A stretch of 50,436 nucleotides of DNA. It comes from Bacteroidales bacterium (lineage in GTDB: Bacteria > Bacteroidota > Bacteroidia > Bacteroidales > UBA932). A model generated the notes under the pieces. It was given only the letters and a program-made list of their open reading frames with translations, was not told the origin of the DNA and did not search any database. The first letter of the stretch is position 1. Every line of letters begins with the position of its first letter. The position numbers were made by a program, and so were the translations under genes. Below, in pieces: positions 25,484 through 35,353 of this stretch. The stretch spans positions 1-50,436 of the forward strand of contig JAHHQQ010000016.1 in the NCBI GenBank assembly GCA_020026275.1, written 5' to 3'.

Positions 25484-26587
25484 TCAGAAATCTATTATTT
25501 CTTTTTCTTTTTCGTCCCAAGGACGGATATTCAGTCGGATCCCCAAATCTTTTGCTGAAATGACCGTATCTGGATCCAGGACTCCTGGTCTTGTGATTTG
25601 AATTTGGAATTCATACTCCAACCCCTGGCCAACTCCTTTGAAAAGTGCGGGACGACCATCTGTCTGGTGCCAAGATTCCATGTCCAGATTGATTGGGTAG
25701 TAGTAGGTGGTTTCTCCCAATCTGCCTTCTATGACCAGACGAGTGAATGGCCGGCCGATTCCTGTCTCTTCTATTAGGTTGGGATAACAATATAGATTGT
25801 ATTCTGTATCTTCTGTTTCTTCAGCTATCTTTTTGTATAGAAGGGAAGGGAATGTCATTTTTTTCATGTCTTCTTCCGACCATCTGCCGGAATTGAGATA
25901 AGAAGAGCTCTTGAATGGCCGATTTTGCACGGCAGGGTATTGTTGGCAGACATTGGTCAGATAACATCGGATATCCTGCAGTTTTTTCCCTGCATATTTT
26001 CCCGTTTGGATGGTACAGTCAATTTTGGATAGTTTTATTTTGGACATAAGAGGGGAAAGTACTGCATTCAGATAGGTAAACGTGTTGTTGTCCCATCTCT
26101 TTATGGCTACCATGACGGGACAAGTGGGATTTTCTTTTTCAATTTGAAACAGGGTGCGTTCCAGACATGACCACGAGTGCACATTTTCCCAGCTATAGGG
26201 TTTTTCAGAAGAATTGGCCAGTATGACCAGAATCTTCTTGCCGGTTCTGGAAGCTGTGAAAAGAAAGGATCCACGATAGTTTTCAATTCTTTTATAAGAG
26301 TCAATCTTCCTTTCCTCGTCGTCGTTGAATATGAAGATGTCCAGACATCTGGTCTGAAGAGTGCCGGACGGTTCACTGAGGGTGAGTCGGACGGGGAAAG
26401 CTTTCTCTTCAGAAGGAGACGATTCCATTGTTTCCGGAATTTCGTCCTTCTCTGGCTCCATAGGGGTGCAGGCAACGAAGGTCGGGATATAATAAAGCAA
26501 GAGTGTGACGAGAACCGTCCTGATGAAATGAATAATCCATAAGATAGAGTAGTCCCGACCTTGGTGTATGTTGCCTGTCTTTAGCAT
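25484..26587 (-). CDS. Mfa2/FimB-like fimbrial lipoprotein
   Basis: From the ATG at 26587 (the frame opens at 26632) this is 367 residues with a membrane segment and lipobox FVAC near residue 39. The first domain has CLDIFIFNDDEERKIDSYKR, like the DVYVFD block of Mfa2/FimB anchors, and later ACKIKLSKID-type strands. In this family the lipoprotein anchors the fimbrial shaft to the outer membrane. It precedes the fimbrillin-like gene in the same operon. Codon use and upstream AT content do not clearly decide the start. Confidence 0.6.
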   Translation of the reverse strand: MLKTGNIHQGRDYSILWIIHFIRTVLVTLLLYYIPTFVACTPMEPEKDEIPETMESSPSEEKAFPVRLTLSEPSGTLQTRCLDIFIFNDDEERKIDSYKRIENYRGSFLFTASRTGKKILVILANSSEKPYSWENVHSWSCLERTLFQIEKENPTCPVMVAIKRWDNNTFTYLNAVLSPLMSKIKLSKIDCTIQTGKYAGKKLQDIRCYLTNVCQQYPAVQNRPFKSSSYLNSGRWSEEDMKKMTFPSLLYKKIAEETEDTEYNLYCYPNLIEETGIGRPFTRLVIEGRLGETTYYYPINLDMESWHQTDGRPALFKGVGQGLEYEFQIQITRPGVLDPDTVISAKDLGIRLNIRPWDEKEKEIIDF

Positions 26588-26733
26588 ATCTGTTTGTTTT
26601 CTCTGCGGCAAATTTAGGGGGATGAAACCCATTCTGCCAGAGAAACTTGCTTTTGTCTGACGGATTTTTGCTGTTTCTTTCCCCCTTTTCTAAAATCATA
26701 TTGCTTTTGTCTTTTTTTGATGGATGCGCATAA

Positions 26734-26760
26734 AAAAAGACCTGCTATGCAGGTCTTTTT
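26734..26760 (-). terminator. Terminator of the nqr operon
   Basis: AAAAAGACCTGC and GCAGGTCTTTTT form a perfect 12 bp stem around TAT, with T-runs on both strands. It lies 20 bp past the nqrF stop and can end transcription in either direction. Confidence 0.85.
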
Positions 26761-26779
26761 CATATTGGGGAACGATGGA

Positions 26780-28051
26780 CTAACCACCGAAGTTGTCGTA
26801 GAATACGCTTTCTGGCTGTACTCCGAGAGAGTCAAGCAAGTTGTTCACAGCGCCGACCATCATAGGAGGACCGCACATGAAGTACTTGATGTCTTCTGGA
26901 GCTTCGTGATCCTTCAGATAAGTCTCGTACATTACATTGTGAACGAAACCAGCGGTGTATTTGACTCCTGCTGCATCTGCTGCTGGATCTGGACGGTCCA
27001 ATGCAAGATGGAAGTGGAAGTTAGGGAACTCGCTTTCAATCTCAGCGAAGTCTTCCAGGTAGAAGGATTCGACAAGGCTTCTTGCACCATAGAAGAAGTG
27101 AACTTCTCTCTTTGTTCTGAGTGTCTTGAAGAGTTGCATGATGTGGCTTCTAAGAGGAGCCATACCGGCACCGCCGCCGACGAAGATGTATTCTTGTGAA
27201 TCTGGATCATTTTCTGGAAGAAGGAACTCACCGTAAGGTCCGGAAATAGTTACCTTGTCACCAGGTTTTCTGGAGAATACATAAGATGAAGCGATTCCCG
27301 GAGGAACTGGAAGCATCTTGAATACGCCTCTTGGCTGACTTCTGTCAAATGGAGGAGTAGCGATACGGACGTTCAACTTGATGATGTTCTTCTCACCAGG
27401 GTAAGAAGCCATGGAGTAGGCACGGATAGTAGGCTCCGGGTTATCGGCAACGATACCGAAGAAACCGAATTTTTCCCAATCTGGTCTGTAGATTTCATCT
27501 ACATCGATATCCTTGAAATCGATGTGATATTTAGGGATATCTATCTGGATGTACTCACCGGACTTGAACTCCAAATGCTCGCCTTCTGGAAGTCTGACAG
27601 TGAATTCCTTGATGAAGGTTGCGACATTTCTGTTGGAAATGACCTCACATTCAAGTTTCTTCACACTCAGTGCAGATTCTGCAACGGAAATCTTCAGATT
27701 TTCTTTTACTTTTACCTGACAGCCAAGTCTCCAGTTGTCTTTCATTTCTTTTCTGGAGAAGAATCCAGTTTCGGTAGGAAGGATAGTACCACCACCTTCA
27801 TGGACTCTTACTTTGCATTGACCGCAGTTGGCTTTGCCACCACAGGCTGAAGGCAGGAAGATGTCATGTTCAGCAAGAGTATGCATCAAGTCGCCGCCTT
27901 GTTTTACGTCAAGTACTTTTTTGCCATCATTGATGTCAATCTTGACTGTTCCTGATGGGGTGAGCTTTGTCTTGATGAAGAGAAGCAAAGCTACTAGGAC
28001 GAGTGTAACAACAATTACAGTTACAGTGGAACCTAAAATAATATTTAACAT
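26780..28051 (-). CDS. nqrF: Na+-translocating NADH:quinone reductase subunit F
   Basis: The NADH-oxidising entry subunit of Na+-NQR; 423 residues. An N-terminal membrane helix (about 3-26) is followed by a plant-type ferredoxin domain with [2Fe-2S] cysteines C70, C76, C79 and C111. A ferredoxin-reductase module follows, with FAD motif RAYSMASYP and NADH-binding GGGAGMAPLRSHI. It is the last gene of nqrABCDEF, 13 bp after nqrE. Confidence 0.97.
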   Translation of the reverse strand: MLNIILGSTVTVIVVTLVLVALLLFIKTKLTPSGTVKIDINDGKKVLDVKQGGDLMHTLAEHDIFLPSACGGKANCGQCKVRVHEGGGTILPTETGFFSRKEMKDNWRLGCQVKVKENLKISVAESALSVKKLECEVISNRNVATFIKEFTVRLPEGEHLEFKSGEYIQIDIPKYHIDFKDIDVDEIYRPDWEKFGFFGIVADNPEPTIRAYSMASYPGEKNIIKLNVRIATPPFDRSQPRGVFKMLPVPPGIASSYVFSRKPGDKVTISGPYGEFLLPENDPDSQEYIFVGGGAGMAPLRSHIMQLFKTLRTKREVHFFYGARSLVESFYLEDFAEIESEFPNFHFHLALDRPDPAADAAGVKYTAGFVHNVMYETYLKDHEAPEDIKYFMCGPPMMVGAVNNLLDSLGVQPESVFYDNFGG

Positions 28052-28064
28052 TTGCGCCTCCTTA

Positions 28065-28652
28065 TTAAATTGTTAGACCCATGAAAGTCATGAAAGCGAT
28101 TGCCATCAGACCTACAGTGATGAATGTGATGCCAAGGCCCTTCAGACCGTCAGGAACGTTGGAGTAGGACAGTCTCTCGCGGATAGCCGCAAGGGAAACG
28201 ATTGCCAACAGCCAGCCCAGACCGGAACCGAGAGCATATACAGTAGCTTCACCTACATTGACGAAATCTCTCTGTTGCATGAAGAGGGAACCACCGAGAA
28301 TCGCGCAGTTTACGGCGATCAATGGAAGGTAGATTCCCAATGCTCCATAGAGGGAAGGTGCAAATTTCTCGACGACCATCTCTACAATCTGGGTGAATGC
28401 TGCAATCACTGCGATGAAGATGATGAAGCTCAGGAAGCTCAGATCAACACCGAATGGATTGTTCATCAAGAATTTGTTCAACAAGTAGTTGATTGGCAAT
28501 GTGCAGGCGAGCACAAACATAACAGCAACACCCAAACCGGAAGCTGTCTTGACATTTTTGGATACTGCCAGGTATGAACACATACCGAGGAAGTACGCAA
28601 AAATCATATTGTCAACGAAAATTGACTTTACGAATAAGCTTATATATTCCAT
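28065..28652 (-). CDS. nqrE: Na+-NQR subunit E
   Basis: A 195-residue six-helix membrane subunit of the NqrD/E/RnfA/E family, with MEYISLFVKSIFVDNMIFAYFLGMCSYLAVS at the N-terminus and a conserved Cys (C25-type) thought to help bind the membrane iron centre shared with NqrD. Second cysteine CAILGGSLF lies in the fourth helix region. It is 21 bp downstream of nqrD. Confidence 0.96.
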   Translation of the reverse strand: MEYISLFVKSIFVDNMIFAYFLGMCSYLAVSKNVKTASGLGVAVMFVLACTLPINYLLNKFLMNNPFGVDLSFLSFIIFIAVIAAFTQIVEMVVEKFAPSLYGALGIYLPLIAVNCAILGGSLFMQQRDFVNVGEATVYALGSGLGWLLAIVSLAAIRERLSYSNVPDGLKGLGITFITVGLMAIAFMTFMGLTI

Positions 28653-28673
28653 ATTGATTCGAGATTGATGTTA

Positions 28674-29294
28674 TTATTTCTCCTGAAGGTCTTTCTGGAT
28701 ACTTCTCTGTACCCAAACGATACATCCGAGCAGGATAAGAGCCATTGGAGGGAGAATGACCAAACCATTATTCATATAGCCTGCTTCGTAGAAGCACTGT
28801 GGGATAACTTGGAATCCGAAGAGGGTTCCGGAACCGAGGAGCTCACGAAAGAAAGCGACGATGATGAGGATCATGGCATAACCTGCACCGTTTGAAACAC
28901 CATCCAAGAAGGAAGGCCAAGGTTTGTTGCCGAGAGCGAACGCCTCAATACGGCCCATGACAATGCAGTTGGTGATGATCAGACCGATGTAGACAGATAG
29001 TTGTTTTTCAATCTGGAAAGCGTAAGCCTTCAAGAACTGGTCTACCAAGATTACCATCAATGAAACGACAACCAGTTGGATAATGATACGTACACGGTTA
29101 GGAATGGTCTTCCTAAGGCTTGATACCACCAAACTTGAAAGTCCTGTAACGATGATAACTGAGAGTCCCATGACGAAAGCACCTTTGAGCTGAACTGTGA
29201 CAGCAAGTGCAGAACAGATACCGAGGACGAGGACGGTTATCGGATTGCCCTTGAAAATAGGGTTTAATATTGTTTCTTTTAATTTCGCGTTCAT
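28674..29294 (-). CDS. nqrD: Na+-NQR subunit D
   Basis: A 206-residue six-helix membrane subunit homologous to NqrE. Conserved LGICSALAVT and TNCIVMGRIEAFA segments each carry the cysteine that coordinates the intramembrane Fe centre with NqrE. The start lies 3 bp from the nqrC stop, and normal family length is retained. Confidence 0.96.
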   Translation of the reverse strand: MNAKLKETILNPIFKGNPITVLVLGICSALAVTVQLKGAFVMGLSVIIVTGLSSLVVSSLRKTIPNRVRIIIQLVVVSLMVILVDQFLKAYAFQIEKQLSVYIGLIITNCIVMGRIEAFALGNKPWPSFLDGVSNGAGYAMILIIVAFFRELLGSGTLFGFQVIPQCFYEAGYMNNGLVILPPMALILLGCIVWVQRSIQKDLQEK

Positions 29295-29297
29295 ATC

Positions 29298-30092
29298 CTA
29301 TTCCTCCGTAGTTTCGTTAGATTCAACATGAGCTGCTGTGAAATAAGGGATATAAGCCTTGAGCCAGTTGTTGATGGCACCGTTCAGACCTTTGCAAGTC
29401 ATGCTGGCACCTGTGATGGCGTCAATGCTGCAAGCCTCATCTCTGGCTACGCCGGCTTTGAGAATGTGGAAGACATCTTCGTTGGCAGCCGCATTTTCAA
29501 ATTTGACAGTCTTGCCATCGAAAAGAGCCCTGAAAGCAGGTTCATCTTTGATTTTTGCACCCAAACCTGGAGTCTCACTTGCATGATCGAAGTAAGCGCC
29601 ATGAATGGTCTTCATGTCATCATTGAATGCAAGATAGCCCCAGACCGGACCCCAAAGACCAGCGCCATAGACTGGAACGACTGTAATCTTCTTGCCATTC
29701 TGGTTGAAGACGTAGACAGGAAGTTCAAGAGTCTTGAGGTCGTTTTTCTTGAGTTTGTCATTTTGAGGCTTGAGGTTGTTGATAAGCTCGATGGCTTCAA
29801 GGCTTTCAGTACCTTTATTCAAATCTCTCACTTTTTCGCCTTTTGCATTGATGGTGAATGCTGCGGTGATGTTTTCTTTGTACTTGGTGAGAATAGCGTC
29901 ATTGCCAAGAGCATTGAGCTCTTCTTTCTCTGCAAAGTGAGCGGCTGTAAGCATTTGGCTGACTGTTTCAGCTTTCTCATTTGCATCCTGCAATGGTTTG
30001 AGCGATTGTGATGCAAAAGCCAAAATCGCTGCGACCAACGTTACGATGATGGCCGAATAAATAATTGTATATAGATTACTGTTTGTATTCAT
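29298..30092 (-). CDS. nqrC: Na+-NQR subunit C (covalent FMN)
   Basis: A 264-residue subunit with one N-terminal membrane helix (about 8-28) and a periplasmic FMN-binding domain. The flavin attachment motif reads TGASMT (T232 as the phosphoester-linked Thr), within the family's SGATxT pattern although the first Ser is Thr. GLWGPVWGYLAF and ETPGLGAKI are further family landmarks. Attachment needs the ApbE flavin transferase, which is not in the window. Confidence 0.96.
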   Translation of the reverse strand: MNTNSNLYTIIYSAIIVTLVAAILAFASQSLKPLQDANEKAETVSQMLTAAHFAEKEELNALGNDAILTKYKENITAAFTINAKGEKVRDLNKGTESLEAIELINNLKPQNDKLKKNDLKTLELPVYVFNQNGKKITVVPVYGAGLWGPVWGYLAFNDDMKTIHGAYFDHASETPGLGAKIKDEPAFRALFDGKTVKFENAAANEDVFHILKAGVARDEACSIDAITGASMTCKGLNGAINNWLKAYIPYFTAAHVESNETTEE

Positions 30093-30103
30093 AACCGATA
30101 TTA

Positions 30104-31261
30104 TTAAGCGACTTTAACTTTTTTTGCTCTTCTTGAAGTCTTGACTTCTGTGACACAGTAGTCAATGAGAGGGGCGAAGCAGTTCATAAGGAGAATTGCG
30201 AGCATCATACCCTCTGCGTAACCTGGGTTGAAGAGTCTGACGATGACACAAAGTGCACCAATCAAGAATCCGTAAATCCATTTGCCACATTCTGTTTGAG
30301 CTGCAGTGACAGGATCGGTTGCCATGAAAACAGTACCAAATGCGAAACCACCCATAACCAGCTGATAGTAAGCGGGAATGTCAGTTGCACCACAAAGATT
30401 TGCCAACCAGCCTACGGTGAGAGCACCTGCAACGGATGAAACCATGATCTTCCAGCTTGCAACGCCAGTCCAGATAAGGATGACCGCACCGATAAGGATG
30501 GCAATTACTGAAGTCTCTCCGACAGATCCAGGGACAGTACCTGCGAACAGGCTCCAGAAGGAAGTGCTGTACTGTGCGCCCATATTGGACAGTGCATCAA
30601 AGCCTTCACCCATCATGGAAAGAGGGGTGGCGCCGGTAGCGCCATCAACAAGAGTCTCGCCTGATTTGAGAGTAATCCAAGCTTCAGAACCGGACATCTT
30701 GATAGGATAGGCGAAGAAGAGGAATGCACGTGCAAGGAGTGCAGGGTTGAGGAAGTTGAAACCGGTACCGCCGAAGACCTCTTTACCGAATACGACTGCA
30801 AATGCAACTGCAAGCGCAAGCATCCATAGTGGAACGTCTACAGGAACGATGAGTGGAATCAACATGCCGGTTACGAGGTAACCTTCACTCACTTCTTCAT
30901 TTCTTGCCTGGGCGAATGCGAATTCAATTCCCAGACCTACAATATATGATACAAGGTAAAGAGGGAGGACTTTGAGGAATCCAAACCAGAATTCCTGGAA
31001 CCAACCCATCTCGACACCTGTAGCGAGGCTGTGCTGGTAGCCGACGTTCCACATACCGAACAGGGCTGCTGGAACAATGGCGAGCACTACAATGATGAGC
31101 AATCTTTTGAGATCGATAGAATCTCTGACATGGGAACCTTTCAAGGTCACTGTGCCAGGCACACGCAGAAATGTGTCAAAGGCATCAACAGTAGAATGAA
31201 GGAATCCCAATTTGCCGCCTTTTTCGAAAAGGCCAGGCTGTGTTGTCTTATTTTCTTCCAT
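30104..31261 (-). CDS. nqrB: Na+-NQR subunit B (covalent FMN)
   Basis: A 385-residue polytopic subunit that carries the Na+ pathway and the second covalent FMN. The attachment sequence is TGATPLS with T212 as the expected flavinylated residue. Family blocks FGGTGFNFLNPALLARAFLFFAYP and FMATDPVTAAQTECGKWIYG are intact. It is 14 bp downstream of nqrA and 11 bp upstream of nqrC. Confidence 0.96.
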   Translation of the reverse strand: MEENKTTQPGLFEKGGKLGFLHSTVDAFDTFLRVPGTVTLKGSHVRDSIDLKRLLIIVVLAIVPAALFGMWNVGYQHSLATGVEMGWFQEFWFGFLKVLPLYLVSYIVGLGIEFAFAQARNEEVSEGYLVTGMLIPLIVPVDVPLWMLALAVAFAVVFGKEVFGGTGFNFLNPALLARAFLFFAYPIKMSGSEAWITLKSGETLVDGATGATPLSMMGEGFDALSNMGAQYSTSFWSLFAGTVPGSVGETSVIAILIGAVILIWTGVASWKIMVSSVAGALTVGWLANLCGATDIPAYYQLVMGGFAFGTVFMATDPVTAAQTECGKWIYGFLIGALCVIVRLFNPGYAEGMMLAILLMNCFAPLIDYCVTEVKTSRRAKKVKVA

Positions 31262-31275
31262 AAACTATTTTTCCT

Positions 31276-32634
31276 TTAAGCCATTTCTTTGATCATGAGA
31301 TCAATACCTTTAGCAATAATGTCCTGAATGTCATTTTTGGACGGATCTACAAATTCGCAGAGAGCCAAATCTTCAGGAAGAACTTCATAGATGCCGAATT
31401 TTTCCATATTGTCAATGTTGCCTGCGAGACAGGCTTTGACAAGATATATAGGGAAGATGTCCATTGGAAGGACTTTTCCGTATACATCAGACATCAAAAA
31501 TGCTCTTGGACCACCGTGTACGTTGGTGTCCATTTTGTATTTCTTCTTTGGACATAGCCATGAGAAATAAGAGCGGGTAGAGCTGAACTGGTTGAATCTG
31601 AATGGCTTTGCCCATCCGAGAACTTCTCTTTCTGTACCTTCGTGGATGAGAGTAATCTGATTGTCAAAGAAACCTAGAGAGCCGTCGGCACCGACATTGG
31701 TACCGGTAAGGACGTCACCGCTGATGAATCTGACATCTTTTGCAGAATTGTCATAGAATTCAGAAATATCATGCATTGACATACCTGGAAGCGCTTCTAC
31801 GTATGCCGGTTTGATGGCAACAGGACCAGTGACTGCCACTTTGCGTTTCAGGTCAAGTTTGCCGGTATTGAACAGTTTGCCAATGATTGCAAGGTTGAGA
31901 AGAGAAACGGTCCAAACGGTTTCATCCTTCATGATCGGAGAGATGTGACTGATCTGGATACCGACATTGCCTGCAGGATGCTTTCCTGAGAAAGTGTGCA
32001 GGATTGCGTTCTTCAATTTTGCAAATGGGCTGTTGGAAGAGTTCTTGCTGTTCAAAGAAAGGTGAACTCCACCGCTTGCCAGTTTGGAAAGAGCATCAAT
32101 ACCCGTCTGGATGTCGGCGACTTTGTCAGCCAGTACGAATTCCATGTCGGCAGCCAGTGGGGCCGTGTTGAATGCACTGACGAAGATAGCTTTGGGCTGG
32201 CTGGCCGGATTGGCGAGGATGCCATAAGGTCTCTGGATGAGACTTGGCCAAAGACCACTCTTGAGCAAGAGAGCTTTGATTTCCTCTGCATTCATCTGTC
32301 CAGGTTCCTGGACACCGAAATCTACATGCTCCTGAGATGCGTCAGCTTTGATGCGGACTTCCATAAGTTTTCTCTTCGCACCTCTGACAATCTCGGAAAC
32401 GGTTCCGCTGACTGGTGAAGTGAAAAGAATGTCAGGACAAGCTTTGTCAGCAAGTACTGGAGAGCCGGCAAGAACCTTATCACCTTCACGGACCAGAAGC
32501 CTTGGAACGAATCCATGGAAATCTGCTGGTTTGATGGTGATAACGTCAGGGGCAATCGTTTTGCTGATTTTCTGGTCTGCCATACCCTCGATAGGAATAT
32601 CCAGACCGCGTTTAAGTACGATATTGTTTGACAT
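31276..32634 (-). CDS. nqrA: Na+-NQR subunit A
   Basis: A 452-residue cytoplasmic subunit with the barrel-sandwich/RnfC-like fold (KPADFHGFVPRLLVREGDKVLAGSPVLADK, about 36-65; FTSPVSGTVSEIVRGAKRKLMEV). First gene of the operon, divergent from the uvrD-type helicase over 179 bp. I found no clean consensus promoter for it in that gap; the best -7 match on the minus strand is TAAATTCG with no partner box. Confidence 0.96.
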   Translation of the reverse strand: MSNNIVLKRGLDIPIEGMADQKISKTIAPDVITIKPADFHGFVPRLLVREGDKVLAGSPVLADKACPDILFTSPVSGTVSEIVRGAKRKLMEVRIKADASQEHVDFGVQEPGQMNAEEIKALLLKSGLWPSLIQRPYGILANPASQPKAIFVSAFNTAPLAADMEFVLADKVADIQTGIDALSKLASGGVHLSLNSKNSSNSPFAKLKNAILHTFSGKHPAGNVGIQISHISPIMKDETVWTVSLLNLAIIGKLFNTGKLDLKRKVAVTGPVAIKPAYVEALPGMSMHDISEFYDNSAKDVRFISGDVLTGTNVGADGSLGFFDNQITLIHEGTEREVLGWAKPFRFNQFSSTRSYFSWLCPKKKYKMDTNVHGGPRAFLMSDVYGKVLPMDIFPIYLVKACLAGNIDNMEKFGIYEVLPEDLALCEFVDPSKNDIQDIIAKGIDLMIKEMA

Positions 32635-32753
32635 TATGATATAAAAATATATGTTTTTGTTTTTTCAAAAAGCCGTGCGAATTTACTCAAAATTTCGCAA
32701 ATAAGATAATTATTTTTCAATCTTTGCTGGTGAAACGTTTTGTGTATAAATTT

Positions 32754-32786
32754 TTTGCACTCCTTCGTGTTGATTTTGTAAATTTG
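32754..32786 (+). promoter_or_regulatory. Promoter for the UvrD/PcrA helicase
   Basis: TTTG at 32754-32757, a 21 bp spacer and TAAATTTG at 32779-32786 match the consensus exactly, about 28 bp before the GTG start. Confidence 0.6.
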
Positions 32787-32813
32787 CAAGGAGAATTAAA
32801 ACTTGAAAAATAG

Positions 32814-35327
32814 GTGAGAGATATTTTAGCGGGATTGGACAGCAGCCAACGAAGTGCTGTCGAGTGTTTGAAGGGACCGGTCCTCATAGTGGCCGGTGCA
32901 GGCTCCGGCAAGACCAGAGTGCTGACCACACGTATAGCACATATTATAGAACAAGGCTGTGAACCGGATCGTGTCTTGGCTTTGACCTTTACAAAAAAGG
33001 CGGCTGAAGAAATGAAGGAACGTATTGCCGGCATGGTCGGCAACCGGAATGCCAGGCGTCTGTATATGGGAACTTTCCATTCTGTATTCATTCGTTTCTT
33101 GCGAGATTACAGCGCCACATTGGGCTATCCCCAATCTTTCACGATCTATGACACCGGTGACTCCATCAGTGCCATCAAGACTTGTCTGAAGGAATTGAAG
33201 CTGGATGACAAGACATACAAGCCGAAAGATGTCCTCGCTCGCATCTCTGAGGCGAAGAACAACCTGGTGACTTGGGAGGCCTACAAGGATAACCGCCAGG
33301 CCATCATTAACGATACTCACAAGAAGCGGCCGGAAATCTGCAACATCTATGCGCTCTATCAGGAGAAGATGAAACAGTCCGGAGTGATGGATTTTGATGA
33401 TATCCTGCTGAACCTGAACCTGTTGCTGTACAAAAACAAGGAGATTGCACAGGAAATCGCTTCCCGTTTCGACTATGTCATGGTCGATGAGTACCAGGAC
33501 ACCAACTTCGCCCAGTACAACATTCTGAGAATTCTGGCGCATGGACACCGGAACCTCTGTGTGGTCGGAGACGATTCCCAGTCCATCTATGCATTCCGTG
33601 GCGCCAAGATTGAAAATATCCTGAATTTCCGGAAAGACTATCCGGATTGCCACATTTTCCGTCTGGAACAGAATTACCGTTCCACCAAGAATATCGTCGG
33701 CGCCGCCAATTCTGTGATTGAGAAGAACAAGGGGCGTATTCCTAAAAACTGTTTCTCCGAAGGGGAGGAAGGAGAGAAGATCCGTATTCTCAATGCTTTC
33801 AGTGAACAGGAGGAAGCCATGCTGGTTTCTTCTGCCATCATTGCAAGGATGCAGAAAGAAAAAGCGGAATATTCTGATTTCGCGGTGCTGTACCGTACCA
33901 ATTCCCAGTCCAGAGCATTGGAGGAAGGTTTCCGGAAACGGAATCTGCCGTATCTGATCTATTCCGGCAATTCCTTCTTTGACCGTGCCGAGGTAAAGGA
34001 CATGATGGCCTATTTCAAACTGGCCGTGAATCCGCAGGATGACGAATCTTTCAGGAGAGTCGTCAACAAACCGGCCAGAAGTATCGGAGCCACGACTCTG
34101 GACCATCTCGCCGCTTATGCCCAGGCTCATTCCATGCCTCTGTTCCAGGCCATCTACGATGAACATCTGGAAGAAAGTGGTCTGAAGCCGGCGGTGATTG
34201 CCCGTCTGAAGCAGTTCGGTGAAATTATCCTGAGGGCCAATGCCGCTTTGGGCAAGGAGGATGCCTGCAAGGTGGCGACCCGTCTGTCCGATGACTGCGG
34301 CCTGTATGCTTCCTACAAGATGGACAACAGCATTGAGAGCCAGTCCAGGGCCTCCAACATTGAGGAACTGGTCAACAGCGTACAACTGTTCATAGAAGAG
34401 AAGCGGAACAACTATATCCGGGAAATCATTGCGGAGCAGAACCAGACAGAAGATATGGAGGTGAAGGATGAAGATATCCAGGCCTATCCTGTCAATGAGT
34501 CCGAACTGCCTGTGGTCACTTTGGGTGAATATCTGGAGGAGACTTCCCTCATCAGTGCGGTGGATGTGGATGACAAGGAAGATTCCAACAAGATCAAGAT
34601 GATGACCGTCCATTCCGCCAAAGGATTGGAGTTCCCTTATGTGTTCATTGTCGGTCTGGAGGAGAACCTGTTCCCGAACACGATGCTGTATTCTTCCTAT
34701 GAAGAAGTGGAGGAGGAGAGACGGCTCTTCTATGTGGCGTTGACCCGAGCAGAAAAGGATGTGACCCTGTCCTGTGCCCAGACCCGAATGAGAAACGGCC
34801 AGCACCAGTCCAATCCGATCAGCCGTTTTGTCAAGGAAATCAATCCGATCTATCTGGAGAATCCGCCGCTTGATCTGCCGGACGAGGAGGAAGAGGCCGG
34901 TGGCTTCTTCGGCCGACGTGGAGGATATGGCCAGAGAAGGGAATACGGGGGAGGAAGCGGTTCCTATGGAAACGGCCCTCGCGGCGCCTGTAGCAAAGGC
35001 AGCCGCAACGCATACGGCATGGGAGGCTCTTATGGCAACGGGGGAGCGGCAGCGGCCACCCCTCCTGTCCAGAAGGTAGTGGTGCCGTCCGGATTCAAGC
35101 CGGCTTCTCAGGTTCGTCCGAAGCCTGCGGCTGCCGCTTCTGATTTCACGTCTTCTCCGGCTTCTGCCATCAAGGAAGGTCAGAGAGTGGAGCACAACAA
35201 GTTCGGCAAGGGAATCGTACTGAACATATCCGGAGAACCGTCCAGTCTCAAGGCCAAGATTCATTTTGATGATTTTGGAGACAAAATCCTGTTGCTCAGC
35301 TATGCGAAAATCAGAATAATCGAATAA
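32814..35327 (+). CDS. UvrD/PcrA-type superfamily 1A DNA helicase
   Basis: An 837-residue 3'-5' helicase for DNA repair. Walker A is AGAGSGKT (27-34), Walker B/DEYQDTN follows near 225, then GDDSQSIYAFRGA, LEQNYRST, TVHSAKGLEFPYVFIVGLEE and the FYVALTRAEKD motif VI. A glycine/arginine/tyrosine-rich linker (about 697-750) leads to a C-terminal Tudor-like domain (RVEHNKFGKGIVLNISG...), as in PcrA. GTG at 32814 is the only sensible start: no in-frame ATG lies nearby upstream and the conserved region begins at residue 8. A consensus promoter precedes and a strong terminator follows it. Confidence 0.94.
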   Translation: MRDILAGLDSSQRSAVECLKGPVLIVAGAGSGKTRVLTTRIAHIIEQGCEPDRVLALTFTKKAAEEMKERIAGMVGNRNARRLYMGTFHSVFIRFLRDYSATLGYPQSFTIYDTGDSISAIKTCLKELKLDDKTYKPKDVLARISEAKNNLVTWEAYKDNRQAIINDTHKKRPEICNIYALYQEKMKQSGVMDFDDILLNLNLLLYKNKEIAQEIASRFDYVMVDEYQDTNFAQYNILRILAHGHRNLCVVGDDSQSIYAFRGAKIENILNFRKDYPDCHIFRLEQNYRSTKNIVGAANSVIEKNKGRIPKNCFSEGEEGEKIRILNAFSEQEEAMLVSSAIIARMQKEKAEYSDFAVLYRTNSQSRALEEGFRKRNLPYLIYSGNSFFDRAEVKDMMAYFKLAVNPQDDESFRRVVNKPARSIGATTLDHLAAYAQAHSMPLFQAIYDEHLEESGLKPAVIARLKQFGEIILRANAALGKEDACKVATRLSDDCGLYASYKMDNSIESQSRASNIEELVNSVQLFIEEKRNNYIREIIAEQNQTEDMEVKDEDIQAYPVNESELPVVTLGEYLEETSLISAVDVDDKEDSNKIKMMTVHSAKGLEFPYVFIVGLEENLFPNTMLYSSYEEVEEERRLFYVALTRAEKDVTLSCAQTRMRNGQHQSNPISRFVKEINPIYLENPPLDLPDEEEEAGGFFGRRGGYGQRREYGGGSGSYGNGPRGACSKGSRNAYGMGGSYGNGGAAAATPPVQKVVVPSGFKPASQVRPKPAAAASDFTSSPASAIKEGQRVEHNKFGKGIVLNISGEPSSLKAKIHFDDFGDKILLLSYAKIRIIE

Positions 35328-35353
35328 TATCCTATAAAATCAGAAAAAATCAA

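Noticed and set aside
32826..35264. 812-codon open frame antisense to the uvrD-type helicase
   Set aside because: Its coding partner is a clear helicase with all motifs; the antisense frame is a codon-bias shadow with no recognisable domain.
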